Source: JAXLRU01 sp046330935
GTDB taxonomy: Bacteria > Actinomycetota > Actinomycetes > Actinomycetales > Kineosporiaceae
Assembly (NCBI GenBank): GCA_046330935.1
Contig: JAXLRU010000003.1
Location: forward strand, 1 to 64,000
Reading direction: 5' to 3'
DNA length: 64,000 nucleotides
Shown: piece after piece, positions 36,821 to 46,338 of the stretch
How positions within the stretch are numbered: position 1 is the first letter of the stretch
Layout: every line of letters begins with the position of its first letter
Notes under the pieces: model-generated
The model's database searches: none
Seen by the model: the letters and a program-made list of their open reading frames with translations, nothing else
Told to the model about the DNA's origin: nothing
Translations under genes and position numbers: made by a program

Positions 36821-37888
36821 TCAGCGCCAGGCGCCCCGCTGATACTGCACGGGCCAGTAGTCGATCGCATCGCCCAGCTCGTGCGCGGCGCGCAGCGCCC
36901 ACGAGGGTTCGCGCAGCAGCTGGCGGGCCAGGAGCACGACATCGGCGGCGCCGTCCCGGAGCACGGACTCGGCCTGCTCGGGCTCGGTGATGAGGCCGAC
37001 GGCGGCCACGGGGAGCCCCGCGCCGGAGCGGACGGCCTCGGCCAGCGGCACCTGGTACCCGGGGCCGACCGTGATCGCCTGCCGGGGGTCGAGGCCGCCG
37101 CTGGAGACGTCGACGAGGTCCACGCCGAGGGCCGCCAGGGCCTTGACGACCTGCACGGTCTCCTCGACGTCCCACCCGCCGGACACCCAGTCGGTCGCCG
37201 ACAGCCGGGCGAGGACCGGCTTGTCCTGCGGCCACACGGCGCGCACCGCCTCGGCCACCTCGTACAGCAGCCGCGCCCGGCCGGCGAGGTCGCCGCCGTA
37301 GGCGTCGGTGCGAGTGTTCGACAGCGGGGACAGGAACTGGTGCAGCAGGTAGCCGTGGGCGGCGTGCAGCTCGACGGTGTCGAAGCCCGCCGCCAGCGCG
37401 CGCCGCGCGGCCGCGGCGAACGACTCGACGACGCCGCCGAGCTCGTCGGTGGCCAGCTCGCGGGGGGCCCGCTCGTCGCCGAAGGGCAGCGCCGAGGGCG
37501 CCACCGGCCACCAGCCGCCGTCGGCCTCCGCCAGGTACCGGCCGGGCTCCCACGGGCGCGGTGTCGAGGCCTTGCGCCCGGCGTGGGCGAGCTGGACGCC
37601 CGCGGCGGCACCGGCGGCGTGGACGACGTCGACGACCCGCGCCCAGGCCGGCACGTGCGCGTCGTCCCACAGGCCGGCGTCCCCGGGGCTGATCCGCCCC
37701 TCGGGGACGACGGCGGACGCCTCGGCGAGCACCATGCCCACCCCGCCCGTGGCCCGCGCCCCGTAGTGCACGACGTGCCAGTCCCCCACGACGCCGTCGG
37801 TCGCGGAGTACTGGCACATCGGGGCCATCCAGGCGCGGTTGCGGACGGTCAGCCCCCGCAGGGTGATCGGCGAGAAGAGCAGGCTCAT
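36821..37888 (-). CDS. NADH:flavin oxidoreductase, Old Yellow Enzyme family (YqjM-like)
   Basis: FMN-dependent ene-reductase fold, 355 residues. Features: LFSPITLRGLTVRNRAWMAPMCQYSA (the Cys at ~25 is the YqjM-type redox modulator), LAHAGRKA, HAAHGYLLHQFLSPLSNTRTDAYGG (His-Ala-Ala-His substrate pair), RLSATDW and VGLITEPEQAESVL. The C-terminal QRG Arg fits YqjM-type dimers. The physiological substrate is unknown; possibly quinone or enal detoxification. Confidence 0.92.
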   Translation of the reverse strand: MSLLFSPITLRGLTVRNRAWMAPMCQYSATDGVVGDWHVVHYGARATGGVGMVLAEASAVVPEGRISPGDAGLWDDAHVPAWARVVDVVHAAGAAAGVQLAHAGRKASTPRPWEPGRYLAEADGGWWPVAPSALPFGDERAPRELATDELGGVVESFAAAARRALAAGFDTVELHAAHGYLLHQFLSPLSNTRTDAYGGDLAGRARLLYEVAEAVRAVWPQDKPVLARLSATDWVSGGWDVEETVQVVKALAALGVDLVDVSSGGLDPRQAITVGPGYQVPLAEAVRSGAGLPVAAVGLITEPEQAESVLRDGAADVVLLARQLLREPSWALRAAHELGDAIDYWPVQYQRGAWR

Positions 37889-37950
37889 GCCGGGTCAATG
37901 CCGCGCGCGCGGCGCGATGTTCCCGCCCGTGACGTGAGGATCGGCGCGCC

Positions 37951-38820
37951 TCAGCGGCGGTAGCCGGCCATGCCCTCCAGGCGGGCGATGCGCTCGGCCA
38001 TCGGCGGGTGGGTGCTGAACATCTTGGCCATGCCCTCCCCGCGGAACGGGTTGGCGATCATCATGTGGCTCGCGTTGACCAGCTCGCGCTCGGGCGGCAG
38101 CGGCAGGCTGCGGGTGCCGTACTCGAGCTTGCGCAGCGCCGAGGCCAGCGCGAGGGGGTCGCCGGTGAGCTTGGCGCCGTCCTCGTCGGCGTCGTACTCG
38201 CGGGTGCGGCTGATCGCCAGCTGGATCATCGTGGCCGCGATCGGGGCGAGCAGGGCCATCAGCAGCAGGACGATCGGGTTGGGCCGGTCCTCGTCGTCGG
38301 AGTTGCCGCCGAAGAAGCTGAAGAACATGGCCATCTGGGCCACCGAGGTGATCACCCCGGCGATCGCCGCGGCCACCGAGGAGGTGAGGATGTCGCGGTT
38401 GTACACGTGCATCAGCTCGTGCCCGAGCACCCCGCGCAGCTCGCGCTCGTCGAGCAGCTCCAGGATGCCCGTGGTGCAGCAGACGGCCGCGTTGCGGGGG
38501 TTGCGGCCGGTCGCGAAGGCGTTGGGCGCCATCGTGGGCGAGACGTACAGGCGCGGCATCGGCTGACGCGCGGCCGTCGACAGCTCACGCACGATCCGGT
38601 ACATCGCCGGCTGCTCGGCCTCGCTGACCGGCCGCGCGCGCATGGCCCGGATCGCCAGCTTGTCGCTGTTCCAGTAGCCGTAGGCGGTGGTGGCGAGGCC
38701 GATCAGCGCGAACAGCCAGAGGAAACGCCCGCCGCCGATCAGCGACCCCAAGCCGAGCAGCAACACCCAGATGACGCCGAACAGGGCGGCGGTCTTGAGC
38801 CCGTTGAAGTGGCGGTGCAT
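37951..38820 (-). CDS. htpX: Zinc metalloprotease HtpX homologue
   Basis: Membrane-bound M48 peptidase of 289 residues for quality control of membrane proteins. Two N-terminal helices (LKTAALFGVIWVLLLGLG, WLFALIGLATTAYGYW), the catalytic HELMH motif with Glu zinc ligand in REYDADEDGAKL, and further helices (IAGVITSVAQMAMFFSFF, VLLLMALLAPIAATMIQ). The C-terminal FSTHPPMAERIARLE is typical. It is 101 bases after nuoN; this nuo-htpX adjacency is, from memory, also seen in Streptomyces. Confidence 0.94.
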   Translation of the reverse strand: MHRHFNGLKTAALFGVIWVLLLGLGSLIGGGRFLWLFALIGLATTAYGYWNSDKLAIRAMRARPVSEAEQPAMYRIVRELSTAARQPMPRLYVSPTMAPNAFATGRNPRNAAVCCTTGILELLDERELRGVLGHELMHVYNRDILTSSVAAAIAGVITSVAQMAMFFSFFGGNSDDEDRPNPIVLLLMALLAPIAATMIQLAISRTREYDADEDGAKLTGDPLALASALRKLEYGTRSLPLPPERELVNASHMMIANPFRGEGMAKMFSTHPPMAERIARLEGMAGYRR

Positions 38821-38921
38821 GGCGGGTCGACGGCTCCTTCACGACGGGACGAGGTGTCACCCGCCGAAACGGGCGGGCACGGCGGTGCGTTCCCCGCGCC
38901 GCCGGGCGCCCACCCTCCGGC

Positions 38922-40427
38922 TCAGCGCAGGGCCCCGCCCACCAGGCCTGCGACGGCCTGCGGCAGGACCGACAGCACGCCCACCGCGGCCGCGGCGCCC
39001 CCGAGCACCAGGCCCTCGGCGGGGCGGACCCGCCAGGTCGGGACGTCGGCGTCGCCCTCGGCCGGTGCCACGACGAGCGCGGCCCAGCGCACGTAGTACG
39101 CGAGGGCCAGCGCGACGTTCGCGGCGGCAGCGGCGGCGACGAACCAGGTGCCGGTGTCGACGAGGGGCCGGACGGCGACCAGCTTCGCCACGAGCCCCAC
39201 CACTCCCGGCGGCAACCCGGCCAGGGCGGCCAGGCCGAGCCCGAGCACGAGGCAGGCGACCGGTTCGCGCCTGGCGAGGCCGCGGTAGGCGTCGAGGGTG
39301 TGCTCCTCGCCGTCGCGGGAGTGCCGCGCCACGAGCACGACGACCGCGAACACGGCCAGCGAGGCCGCCACGTACGCCACGAGGTAGCCGAGGGACGCCG
39401 AGACCGCGGCCCGGGCCTTCGTCGCGTCACCCGCGGACGCCAGCGGCACGAGCACCCACCCGGCCTGCGCCACCGTCGACCAGGCCAGCAGCCGGACGGC
39501 GACGCGCTGGCGCAGTGCGACGAGGTTGCCGACGGTCATCGTCACCACGGCGAGGCCGCCGACGACCGGCGCCCACACGTCGGCGAGCACGGGCAGCCCG
39601 ACCCCGAGCACGACCACTGCGGCGGCCGCCCCGGCGGTCTTGGACACGACCGACAGGAACGCCGCGACCGGCAGCGGCGCGCCCGCGTAGGTGTCGGGGG
39701 TCCACAGGTGGAACGGGACCACGGACAGCTTGAACCCGATCCCCGCGACGACGAGCAGGGCACCCACCGCGGCGACGGCGCGGACGCTGCGCGGCAGCGT
39801 CTCGTCGGACAGCGCCACGGCGATCGCGTCGAGGTGCAGGCGCCCGGTGGCGAGGTAGAGCATCGCCACGCCCAGCAGGAGCACGCCCAGCGACGAGACC
39901 GCCGTGAGCAGGAGGGTGATCGCTCCCTGGGCGCCCTGGGCGTCGCGGCGCAGGGCGACCAGGCCGACGGCGGGCAGCGACGCCGTCTCGAAGGCGACGA
40001 CCAGCGTGATCAGATCCCGCGCGCCCGACAGCGCGAGCGTGCCGGTGAGGGCCGCGAGCATGAGGGCGTGGTGGGCGGCGCGGTCACGGGCCCCGGGACC
40101 GTCGAGGGCCAGCAGCAGGCAGCCGAGGGTGGCGGCGACGGCGACGGCCTGCAGCGTGAGCGTCAGCGGGCTCGCGACGAACGAGCAGGTGGAGGCCACG
40201 CCCCCGGGAGGCGAGGCGCAGACCGTGGCGCGGGTCTGCCCGTCGCGCGCCAGCCACGCCACCGCCAGGCCCGCCCCGACCGGCCCGGCGAGCGCGACGG
40301 CGTCGAGCAGGACCCGCGGGACGCGCGGCCACGCCGCCTCCAGCAGCAGGACCCCCAGCAGCGCCCCCGCGGCCACGAGCACCGGGGACAGGGCGGCCCA
40401 GTCGAGGGCGGGGACGGAGGCGTTCAC
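38922..40427 (-). CDS. nuoN: Complex I subunit NuoN
   Basis: Antiporter-like proton-channel subunit; 501 residues with about 14 membrane helices. Conserved residues include the Glu in LVVAFETASLPAVGL, Lys in GIGFKLSVVPFHLWTPDTYAGAPLP and Lys in VVSKTAGAAAA, all linked to proton transfer. It starts at GTG overlapping nuoM, the last of the nuoI-N operon. Confidence 0.93.
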   Translation of the reverse strand: MNASVPALDWAALSPVLVAAGALLGVLLLEAAWPRVPRVLLDAVALAGPVGAGLAVAWLARDGQTRATVCASPPGGVASTCSFVASPLTLTLQAVAVAATLGCLLLALDGPGARDRAAHHALMLAALTGTLALSGARDLITLVVAFETASLPAVGLVALRRDAQGAQGAITLLLTAVSSLGVLLLGVAMLYLATGRLHLDAIAVALSDETLPRSVRAVAAVGALLVVAGIGFKLSVVPFHLWTPDTYAGAPLPVAAFLSVVSKTAGAAAAVVVLGVGLPVLADVWAPVVGGLAVVTMTVGNLVALRQRVAVRLLAWSTVAQAGWVLVPLASAGDATKARAAVSASLGYLVAYVAASLAVFAVVVLVARHSRDGEEHTLDAYRGLARREPVACLVLGLGLAALAGLPPGVVGLVAKLVAVRPLVDTGTWFVAAAAAANVALALAYYVRWAALVVAPAEGDADVPTWRVRPAEGLVLGGAAAAVGVLSVLPQAVAGLVGGALR

Positions 40428-42070
40428 GGCTGCCCCTGCGTGGTGGCGGACGGGTCGGCTGCCCCGGCGTCCTGGCCGGTCGCCGCGGCCAGGCGGCGGG
40501 CCGCGGCCGACGTGACGTCGAGGACGGTCGAGGGCACCAGGCCGATGACGACGATCGCGGCGACGAGCGGCGCGGCGACGAGGAGTTCGAGCGGGCGGGC
40601 GTCCCCGGCGAGCACGGGCGCGAAAGCCTCCCCGGCCTCCTCGGGCGTCTCCCGGGGGCCCTGCCAGATCAGCCGCAGCACGCGCAGCAGGTACGCGGCC
40701 GCGAGGACCATGCCGAAGGCGGCGACGACGGTCAGCACGGGCCCGAGCGGGCGCAGAGCCTCGGAGTCCCAGGCGCCCACCACCGCCAGCAGCTCCCCCC
40801 AGAACCCGGCGAGGCCGGGCAGGCCCAGCCCGGCGACGGCGCCGAAGGCCAGCAGCCAGCCGAGCCGGGGCAACCGGTCGCGCAGCCCGGGGCCGATGAC
40901 GGCGAGGTCGCCGCTGTGGCCGTGCCGGTCCTTGATGGCCCCGGCGACGAGGAACAGCAGGCCCGCGATCAGGCCGTGCGCCACGTTGGCGAACATGGCG
41001 CCCTGCAGCCCGGCGGGGGTCAGCGAGGCGATGCCGAGCAGGACGAAGCCCATGTGGGCCACGGACGAGAACGCGACGAGGCGCTTGAGGTCGCGCTCCA
41101 CGAGGCACGCGAAGCCACCCCAGAGGATGCCGACGACGCCGAGGCAGGCGAGGTAGGGCGCGAGGGTGCGCACGCCGTCGGGCACCACCGGGACGGCCAG
41201 CCGCAGCATGCCGTAGGTGCCCATCTTGAGCAGGACCCCGGCGAGCAGCACCGACCCCGCGGTGGGGGCCGTCGAGTGCGCGGGCGGCAGCCACGTGTGC
41301 AGGGGCCACATGGGCACCTTCACGGCGAGGCCGAGCAGCAGCAGCGCGGCGGCGACGAGCTGGACGCGGTCGGACAGGCCCTCGCCGTGGCGGGCGGCGA
41401 GGACGGTGAGGTCGGTGGTGCCCGCGCGCAGCCCCACCAGCAGGATGCCCAGCAGCATCACGGCCGAGCCGACGGCGGTGAACAGCAGGAACCGGTTGGC
41501 GGCGTCGCGCCGGGCGGCCGGGCCGCCGGGCTGCGGGGCGGCGGGCTCCAGGCGCCGGCCCGGGGCGCCGGCGTCACCCCACTGCGCGATGACGAACCAC
41601 ATCGGCAGCAGCACCAGCTCGAAGGCGACGAAGAACACGACGGCGTCGGCGGCGGTGAAGGTGCCCAGCGCGCCGGCCTCGACGGTCAGGACGGCGGCCA
41701 GCAGCGCACGCACCTGCCCGGCCGGCGGGCGCACGCGCAGCAGATGCACGGTCACGAGCAGGGTCAACAGGCAGGTCAGCAGCACCAGGGGGGCGGACAG
41801 CCCGTCCAGCCCCAGGTGGAACCGGACGCCGAGGGCCTCGATCCAGGCGACGTCGAGCTGCAGCCGCGGGCCCGACTCGGCGCGGCCGCCGTAGGGGCCG
41901 GCCGCGACGACGGCCAGGACGCCCAGCCCGCCGGTACCGGCCGCCACGAGCACGGCGGCCCAGCCGGCGAGGGCGTCGGGCAGGCGACGAAGGCACAGCA
42001 GCGCGAACGCGGCCGCCAGCGGCGCGCCCACGAGCGCGGGCAGCAGCCACGGCACCTGGTCGCCGGTCAT
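40424..42070 (-). CDS. nuoM: Complex I subunit NuoM
   Basis: Antiporter-like subunit of 548 residues, ~14 helices. It has FVAFELVLLPMWFVIAQWG (conserved Glu), LGLAVKVPMWPLHTWLPPAHSTAPT (conserved Lys and HTWLPxAH), VLLKMGTYGMLR and AFSSVAHMGFVLLG. A charged Pro/Ala/Arg-rich insert between two helices (about residues 160-180, RRLEPAAPQPGGPAARRDAA) is longer than usual. ATGA overlap with nuoL. Confidence 0.94.
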   Translation of the reverse strand: MTGDQVPWLLPALVGAPLAAAFALLCLRRLPDALAGWAAVLVAAGTGGLGVLAVVAAGPYGGRAESGPRLQLDVAWIEALGVRFHLGLDGLSAPLVLLTCLLTLLVTVHLLRVRPPAGQVRALLAAVLTVEAGALGTFTAADAVVFFVAFELVLLPMWFVIAQWGDAGAPGRRLEPAAPQPGGPAARRDAANRFLLFTAVGSAVMLLGILLVGLRAGTTDLTVLAARHGEGLSDRVQLVAAALLLLGLAVKVPMWPLHTWLPPAHSTAPTAGSVLLAGVLLKMGTYGMLRLAVPVVPDGVRTLAPYLACLGVVGILWGGFACLVERDLKRLVAFSSVAHMGFVLLGIASLTPAGLQGAMFANVAHGLIAGLLFLVAGAIKDRHGHSGDLAVIGPGLRDRLPRLGWLLAFGAVAGLGLPGLAGFWGELLAVVGAWDSEALRPLGPVLTVVAAFGMVLAAAYLLRVLRLIWQGPRETPEEAGEAFAPVLAGDARPLELLVAAPLVAAIVVIGLVPSTVLDVTSAAARRLAAATGQDAGAADPSATTQGQP

Positions 42071-43950
42071 GCGAGCACCACTCCCAGCACCCCCAGGACG
42101 ACGGCGCCGGCCACGGCCAGCCCCGCGTAGACGGTGGACACGCCCACGGACAGGCGCCGGGCCACGAGCCCGCCCCACCCGGACGCGCGGGCGAGGCCGC
42201 GCACGTAGGCGTCGACGACGTCGCGGTCCCCGGTGGCCACCAGCCGGGCGAGGGCCACGACGGGACGCACCACCACGACGTCGACGGCCGCGTCGATCCG
42301 GTACCCGTCGCGCAGGAACGCGCGGGTGCGGGCCGGGACGAGGTCGGCGGGGTCGCGGCTGCCCAGGCGGGGCGCGCTGAGGGCCCAGCCGACGCCGGCC
42401 AGGGACAGCAGCGCCCCCACGAACCCGGTCTGCGGGCTGACGGTGACGCCGTCGAGCACCGACGGCCGCCAGACCAGGACGAGCCCGAACCCCACGCTCG
42501 GCACGGCCAGCAGGGCCAGCGGCCAGGTCATCGACCGCGGCAGGTGCTCCTCGTGCTCGCCGCCGTCGACCTCGCGCACCGGCTCGGGGCGCGGCAGGGT
42601 CAGCAGACACCAGCAGCGAGCGGCGTACCAGCCGGTCAGCACCGTCGTGGTGAGCGCGGCGGCGAAGACGACCCACGCCGACCACGACCCGTCCTCGGCG
42701 GCGTGCTCGGCTGCGCCGATCACCGACTCCTTGGTCCAGAACCCGCTGAACGGCGGGATGCCGGCGAGGCTGAGCAGGCCGACGGCGAGCGCCGCCGACA
42801 GCCACGGGTGCGCGCGGCGCAGACCGCCCAGCCCCGAGAAGCTCGTGGTGCCCGCCAGGTGGACGACCACCCCGGCGAGCAGGAACAGCAGCGCCTTGAA
42901 CCCGGCGTGAGCGAGCAGGTGCGCGAACCCCGCGGCGCCGCCGTGCTCGCGGTCGACCGCCGCCCCCGCCAGCATGAAGGCGACCTGGCTGATCGTGGAC
43001 CAGGCGAGCAGGCGCTTGACGTCCTCCTGCGCGCAGGCGGCCAGAGCCGCGCCGAGCATGGTGACCGCGGCCATCACCGCGGCGACGTCGAGCGAGGCGT
43101 CGGCCACGAGGAACAGCGGGTACAGCCGCACGACGAGGAACACCCCTGCCGCGACCATCGTCGCCGCGTGGATCAGGGCCGACACCGGGGTGGGGCCCTC
43201 CATCGCATCGGGCAGCCACATGTGCAGCGGGAACTGCGCCGACTTGCCGGCCACGCCGCCGAGCAGCAGCAGCGTCGCCGCGGTCGCCGTCGTCGTCGAG
43301 ATCTCCCCGGCCGCGGCGCGCTCGAGGAGCCGGCTGATCGACGTCGTCCGGGCGTCCACGAGCAGGACGACGACCGCGAGCAGCACCCCGACGTCGCCGA
43401 CGCGCGTCACCAGGAACGCCTTGATCGCGGCCGCGCGGGCCGTGGCCCGCTCGCTGTGGTGGCCCACCAGCAGGTACGAGCACAGGCCCATCAGCTCCCA
43501 GCCGATGAGCAGGACGACCAGGTCGTCGGCGTGGACGACGAGCATCATCGCCGTGGTGAACAGCGAGACCGTGGCGGCGTAGGCCTTGTACCGGGTGGGC
43601 GCCTCGGGCGTGCCGTCGGAGTGCAGGTAGCCCCGCGAGTACACCTGCACGCAGAAGGCCACCAGCCCGACGACCACCGCCATCAGGGCCGAGAGCTGGT
43701 CGCTGCGCAGGTCGAGCCACACCCCCGTGCCGGTTCCGGGCGCGAGGTCGACCCGGCCGAGGAACGCCATCCGCACGGTGTCGCCGTCGGACAGGACGCC
43801 CACCAGCTCGGCGATCGCCGCCACCAGGGCGCCCAGCGCGCCGAGCACCCCCCACTCCTGGGCGGCGACGCGACCCCGCGCGGCGAACAGCCCGAACAGG
43901 GCGGCGGAGCCGGGGACGGCGAGGGTCAGCAGGGCGGCGGCGGTGCTCAT
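42067..43950 (-). CDS. nuoL: Complex I subunit NuoL
   Basis: Largest antiporter-like subunit, 627 residues. FIGWELMGLCSYLLVG-like motif (here LLIGWELMGLCSYLLVGHH), KSAQFPLHMWLPDAMEGPTPVSALIHAATMV, LAWSTISQVAFML and HAGFKALLFLLAGVVVH are standard. The C-terminal lateral helix region is present, ending in a final membrane helix. ATGA overlaps on both sides. Confidence 0.95.
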   Translation of the reverse strand: MSTAAALLTLAVPGSAALFGLFAARGRVAAQEWGVLGALGALVAAIAELVGVLSDGDTVRMAFLGRVDLAPGTGTGVWLDLRSDQLSALMAVVVGLVAFCVQVYSRGYLHSDGTPEAPTRYKAYAATVSLFTTAMMLVVHADDLVVLLIGWELMGLCSYLLVGHHSERATARAAAIKAFLVTRVGDVGVLLAVVVLLVDARTTSISRLLERAAAGEISTTTATAATLLLLGGVAGKSAQFPLHMWLPDAMEGPTPVSALIHAATMVAAGVFLVVRLYPLFLVADASLDVAAVMAAVTMLGAALAACAQEDVKRLLAWSTISQVAFMLAGAAVDREHGGAAGFAHLLAHAGFKALLFLLAGVVVHLAGTTSFSGLGGLRRAHPWLSAALAVGLLSLAGIPPFSGFWTKESVIGAAEHAAEDGSWSAWVVFAAALTTTVLTGWYAARCWCLLTLPRPEPVREVDGGEHEEHLPRSMTWPLALLAVPSVGFGLVLVWRPSVLDGVTVSPQTGFVGALLSLAGVGWALSAPRLGSRDPADLVPARTRAFLRDGYRIDAAVDVVVVRPVVALARLVATGDRDVVDAYVRGLARASGWGGLVARRLSVGVSTVYAGLAVAGAVVLGVLGVVLA

Positions 43951-44327
43951 GCGCGCGCCCCCGTCACGGACGCCTCGCCCAGCTCGGTGACGGCGTCGGC
44001 GTCGGCGCTGGCCCGGGCGCGGAACAGCAGCAGGACGACGGCGAGCGCCAGCCCGATCTCTGCGGCTGCCAACGTGATCACGAAGACGGCCAGGGCCTGC
44101 CCGCCGAGCAGCGGGTCGGCGCCCAGGGGCGCTCCCGCCGGGTCGTGCAGGCGGGCCAGGCCCCCCGACGGCAGCTGGGAGGCCGTGACGAGCAGCAGGT
44201 TGACGGCGTTGAGCAGCAGCTCGGCGCCGACGAGCACCATGATCAGGTGGCGCCGGGCGACGAGGGCGTAGACCCCGATGCCTGCCAGCGCCGCGGCGAG
44301 CACCACCGGGACGGCGAGATGGATCAC
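43947..44327 (-). CDS. nuoK: Complex I subunit NuoK
   Basis: Three-helix membrane subunit, 126 residues (family usually ~100; the extra length is a loop of ~15 residues, LARLHDPAGAPLGADPLL, and a C-terminal tail). The conserved glutamates in helix 2 (VLVGAELLLNAVNLLLV) and helix 3 (ITLAAAEIGLALAVVLLLF) are kept. GTG start overlaps the hydrolase gene stop (GTGA). Confidence 0.93.
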   Translation of the reverse strand: MIHLAVPVVLAAALAGIGVYALVARRHLIMVLVGAELLLNAVNLLLVTASQLPSGGLARLHDPAGAPLGADPLLGGQALAVFVITLAAAEIGLALAVVLLLFRARASADADAVTELGEASVTGARA

Positions 44328-45820
44328 GAGGGGGCTCCTGCCGGGGCGGGCGAAGCGGACAGCCCCGCAGGCGCGGACGCCGTGCGCGAGGGCTGGGCGG
44401 CGGGGGTCGGCGCGGGCCTGGTGGGCGGCGCGGCGGCGTCCCCCAGCGCCTCGGCCAGCCGGTCGAGGACCGAGGCTCCCGCGCGTCGCAGCCCGTCGTG
44501 GTGCAGCTGGTCGTCCTCCAGCAGCGTCACCGCCCCCGTCGCGGCCGCGGCGCGCCGGGACAGCTCCGGGTCGACGTACATGTCCTGGGTGTAGATCATC
44601 GCCGCGACCGGCACGGTGTTGGCGGCGAGGCGGTCGGCGTCGTACAGGGGACGCGACCACTCTCGGGCGGCCAGGTCGTGCGCCGCCGAGGCCAGCGGCG
44701 CGAGCGCGGGATCGGCGATCACGGTGTGGGGATACACCATCTCGCCGGTGAGGGGGAGCACCTCGCGGCGTTGACCGGACGTGGTGTCGCCCACGGGCGC
44801 GGTCGGCACGCCCAGGTGCTCGCGCACCCGCTGGGCCGACCAGGCCGTCACCATGCCGGCGTCGGCGTAGCAGGCCTCGTGGACGAGCGCGTACAGCGGC
44901 CGGGTGGCGTAGGAGACGATCTCGGCGACGCCGTGCAGGAACGTGTCGGACAGCGACTCCCCGGGCACCGCCCAGGCGTCGTCGACGAGGTGGGCCAGCC
45001 GGTCGATCCCGCCCGCTCCGCCGAGCACCACGCCGACCTCCTGGAGCCGGGCCACGCCCAGCCGCTCGCCGGTCGGCAGGTACTCGGGCACGCGCTCCAG
45101 GTGCCGGGCCACGTGGGCGAGCCCTTCGCGGACGCCGGGGTGGGCCTCGTCGAGGTCGCGGGTGCGGCGCTGCACGGCGCGCCAGGTGGCGCGGTAGACG
45201 TCGTCGGCGTGGGCACCCAGCGGCGGGACGCCGCCGGTGACGTACGCCGCCGCGAGCCCCTGCGGGTGGTGGGACAGGTACGTCCAGGTGCAGAAGCCGC
45301 CGAAGGACTGGCCGAGCACGGTCCACGGCTGGTCGCCGAGCAACCCCCGCCGCACCACCTCGGCGTCGGCGACGATCGCGTCGGCGCGCAGGTGGGCCAG
45401 GTAGTCGGCCTGGCGCCGCGCGGCCGCGCGACCGCCGCTGCCCTGGGGCTGGGCGAGCCGGGCGGCGTCGGCGAGCGTGGCGAGGGTGTGCCGGTCGACG
45501 GGGGTGGAGCGGCCGGTGCCGCGCTGGTCGAGCAGGATCACCCGGTAGCGGGCCAGGGCCCAGGCGAGCCAGCCGGGCGCGTCGGTGCCCGGCCGGGGCG
45601 AGCGCCCGCCGGGGCCACCCTGCAGGAACACGAGGTAGGGCTGGTCGACGTCGGCGAGGGCCCGCAGCCTCACCTCACGGGCGTACACCCGCAGGTGGTG
45701 GCGACCCGGCTCGGCGTGGTCCAGCGGGACGTCGAACCAGTGGTCCCCGGTCAGCACCGCGCCCGGCCCGTCACCGAACACCCGTACAGACGTCGGCTCC
45801 AGGCCGGTCGGCGACCTCAC
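44324..45820 (-). CDS. Alpha/beta hydrolase, proline iminopeptidase-like (S33)
   Basis: A 498-residue soluble hydrolase. Oxyanion loop LVFLQGGPGGRSPRP, DQRGTGRS, nucleophile Ser in VLGQSFGGFCTWTYL, acid Asp near IYTQDMYVDPELS and base His in DDQLHHDGLRR fit family S33 aminopeptidases. The C-terminal ~35 residues are Ala/Pro-rich. It is inserted between nuoJ and nuoK with GTGA overlaps on both sides, so it is translated as part of the complex I operon, although no link between prolyl peptidases and complex I is established. Confidence 0.9.
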   Translation of the reverse strand: MRSPTGLEPTSVRVFGDGPGAVLTGDHWFDVPLDHAEPGRHHLRVYAREVRLRALADVDQPYLVFLQGGPGGRSPRPGTDAPGWLAWALARYRVILLDQRGTGRSTPVDRHTLATLADAARLAQPQGSGGRAAARRQADYLAHLRADAIVADAEVVRRGLLGDQPWTVLGQSFGGFCTWTYLSHHPQGLAAAYVTGGVPPLGAHADDVYRATWRAVQRRTRDLDEAHPGVREGLAHVARHLERVPEYLPTGERLGVARLQEVGVVLGGAGGIDRLAHLVDDAWAVPGESLSDTFLHGVAEIVSYATRPLYALVHEACYADAGMVTAWSAQRVREHLGVPTAPVGDTTSGQRREVLPLTGEMVYPHTVIADPALAPLASAAHDLAAREWSRPLYDADRLAANTVPVAAMIYTQDMYVDPELSRRAAAATGAVTLLEDDQLHHDGLRRAGASVLDRLAEALGDAAAPPTRPAPTPAAQPSRTASAPAGLSASPAPAGAPS

Positions 45821-46338
45821 CGCCCGCCGTCCGCGTCGGGACGGGCGCGCGAGACGGCGAGCGCCGCCACGAGGGCCGCGAGCAGCAGCACGGAGATCAC
45901 CTCGAACGGCAGCAGCCACGCCCCGAAGATGACGCGCCCCAGCGAACGCGCGCTGCCCAGCGTCTCGTCGACGTCGACCGTGCGGTCCCCCACCGCGGGC
46001 AGCAGGACGCCGGCGACCAGCGCGGCGGTCGCGCCCCCCAGCAGCGCCGCGGCGCCGCGACGGCGCGGGGCGGCGTCGAGGTCGGCGCGGGCGGCGATCG
46101 GGGCGCGGGTGAGCATGAGGGCGAAGAGCACGAGGACGACGACGGCGCCGACGTAGACGAGCACCTGCGTGAGGGCCACCATCTCGGCGCCGAGGAGCAG
46201 GTAGGCGACGGCCAGCAGGCCGAGGGTCACGACGAGCCACAGCGCCGCGTGGACCACCTTGCGGCCCGTGGCCGCCAGCAGCGCCGCGACGACCGCGCCG
46301 AGCCCGGCCACGGCGAGGGCGACCTCCTGGACGCTCAC
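45817..46338 (-). CDS. nuoJ: Complex I subunit NuoJ
   Basis: Membrane subunit of 173 residues, about five helices. The segment RKVVHAALWLVVTLGLLAVAYLLLGAEMVALTQVLVYVGAVVVLVLFALML is the family signature region (pi-bulge helix 3). GTG start in a GTGA overlap with nuoI. Confidence 0.92.
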   Translation of the reverse strand: MSVQEVALAVAGLGAVVAALLAATGRKVVHAALWLVVTLGLLAVAYLLLGAEMVALTQVLVYVGAVVVLVLFALMLTRAPIAARADLDAAPRRRGAAALLGGATAALVAGVLLPAVGDRTVDVDETLGSARSLGRVIFGAWLLPFEVISVLLLAALVAALAVSRARPDADGGR

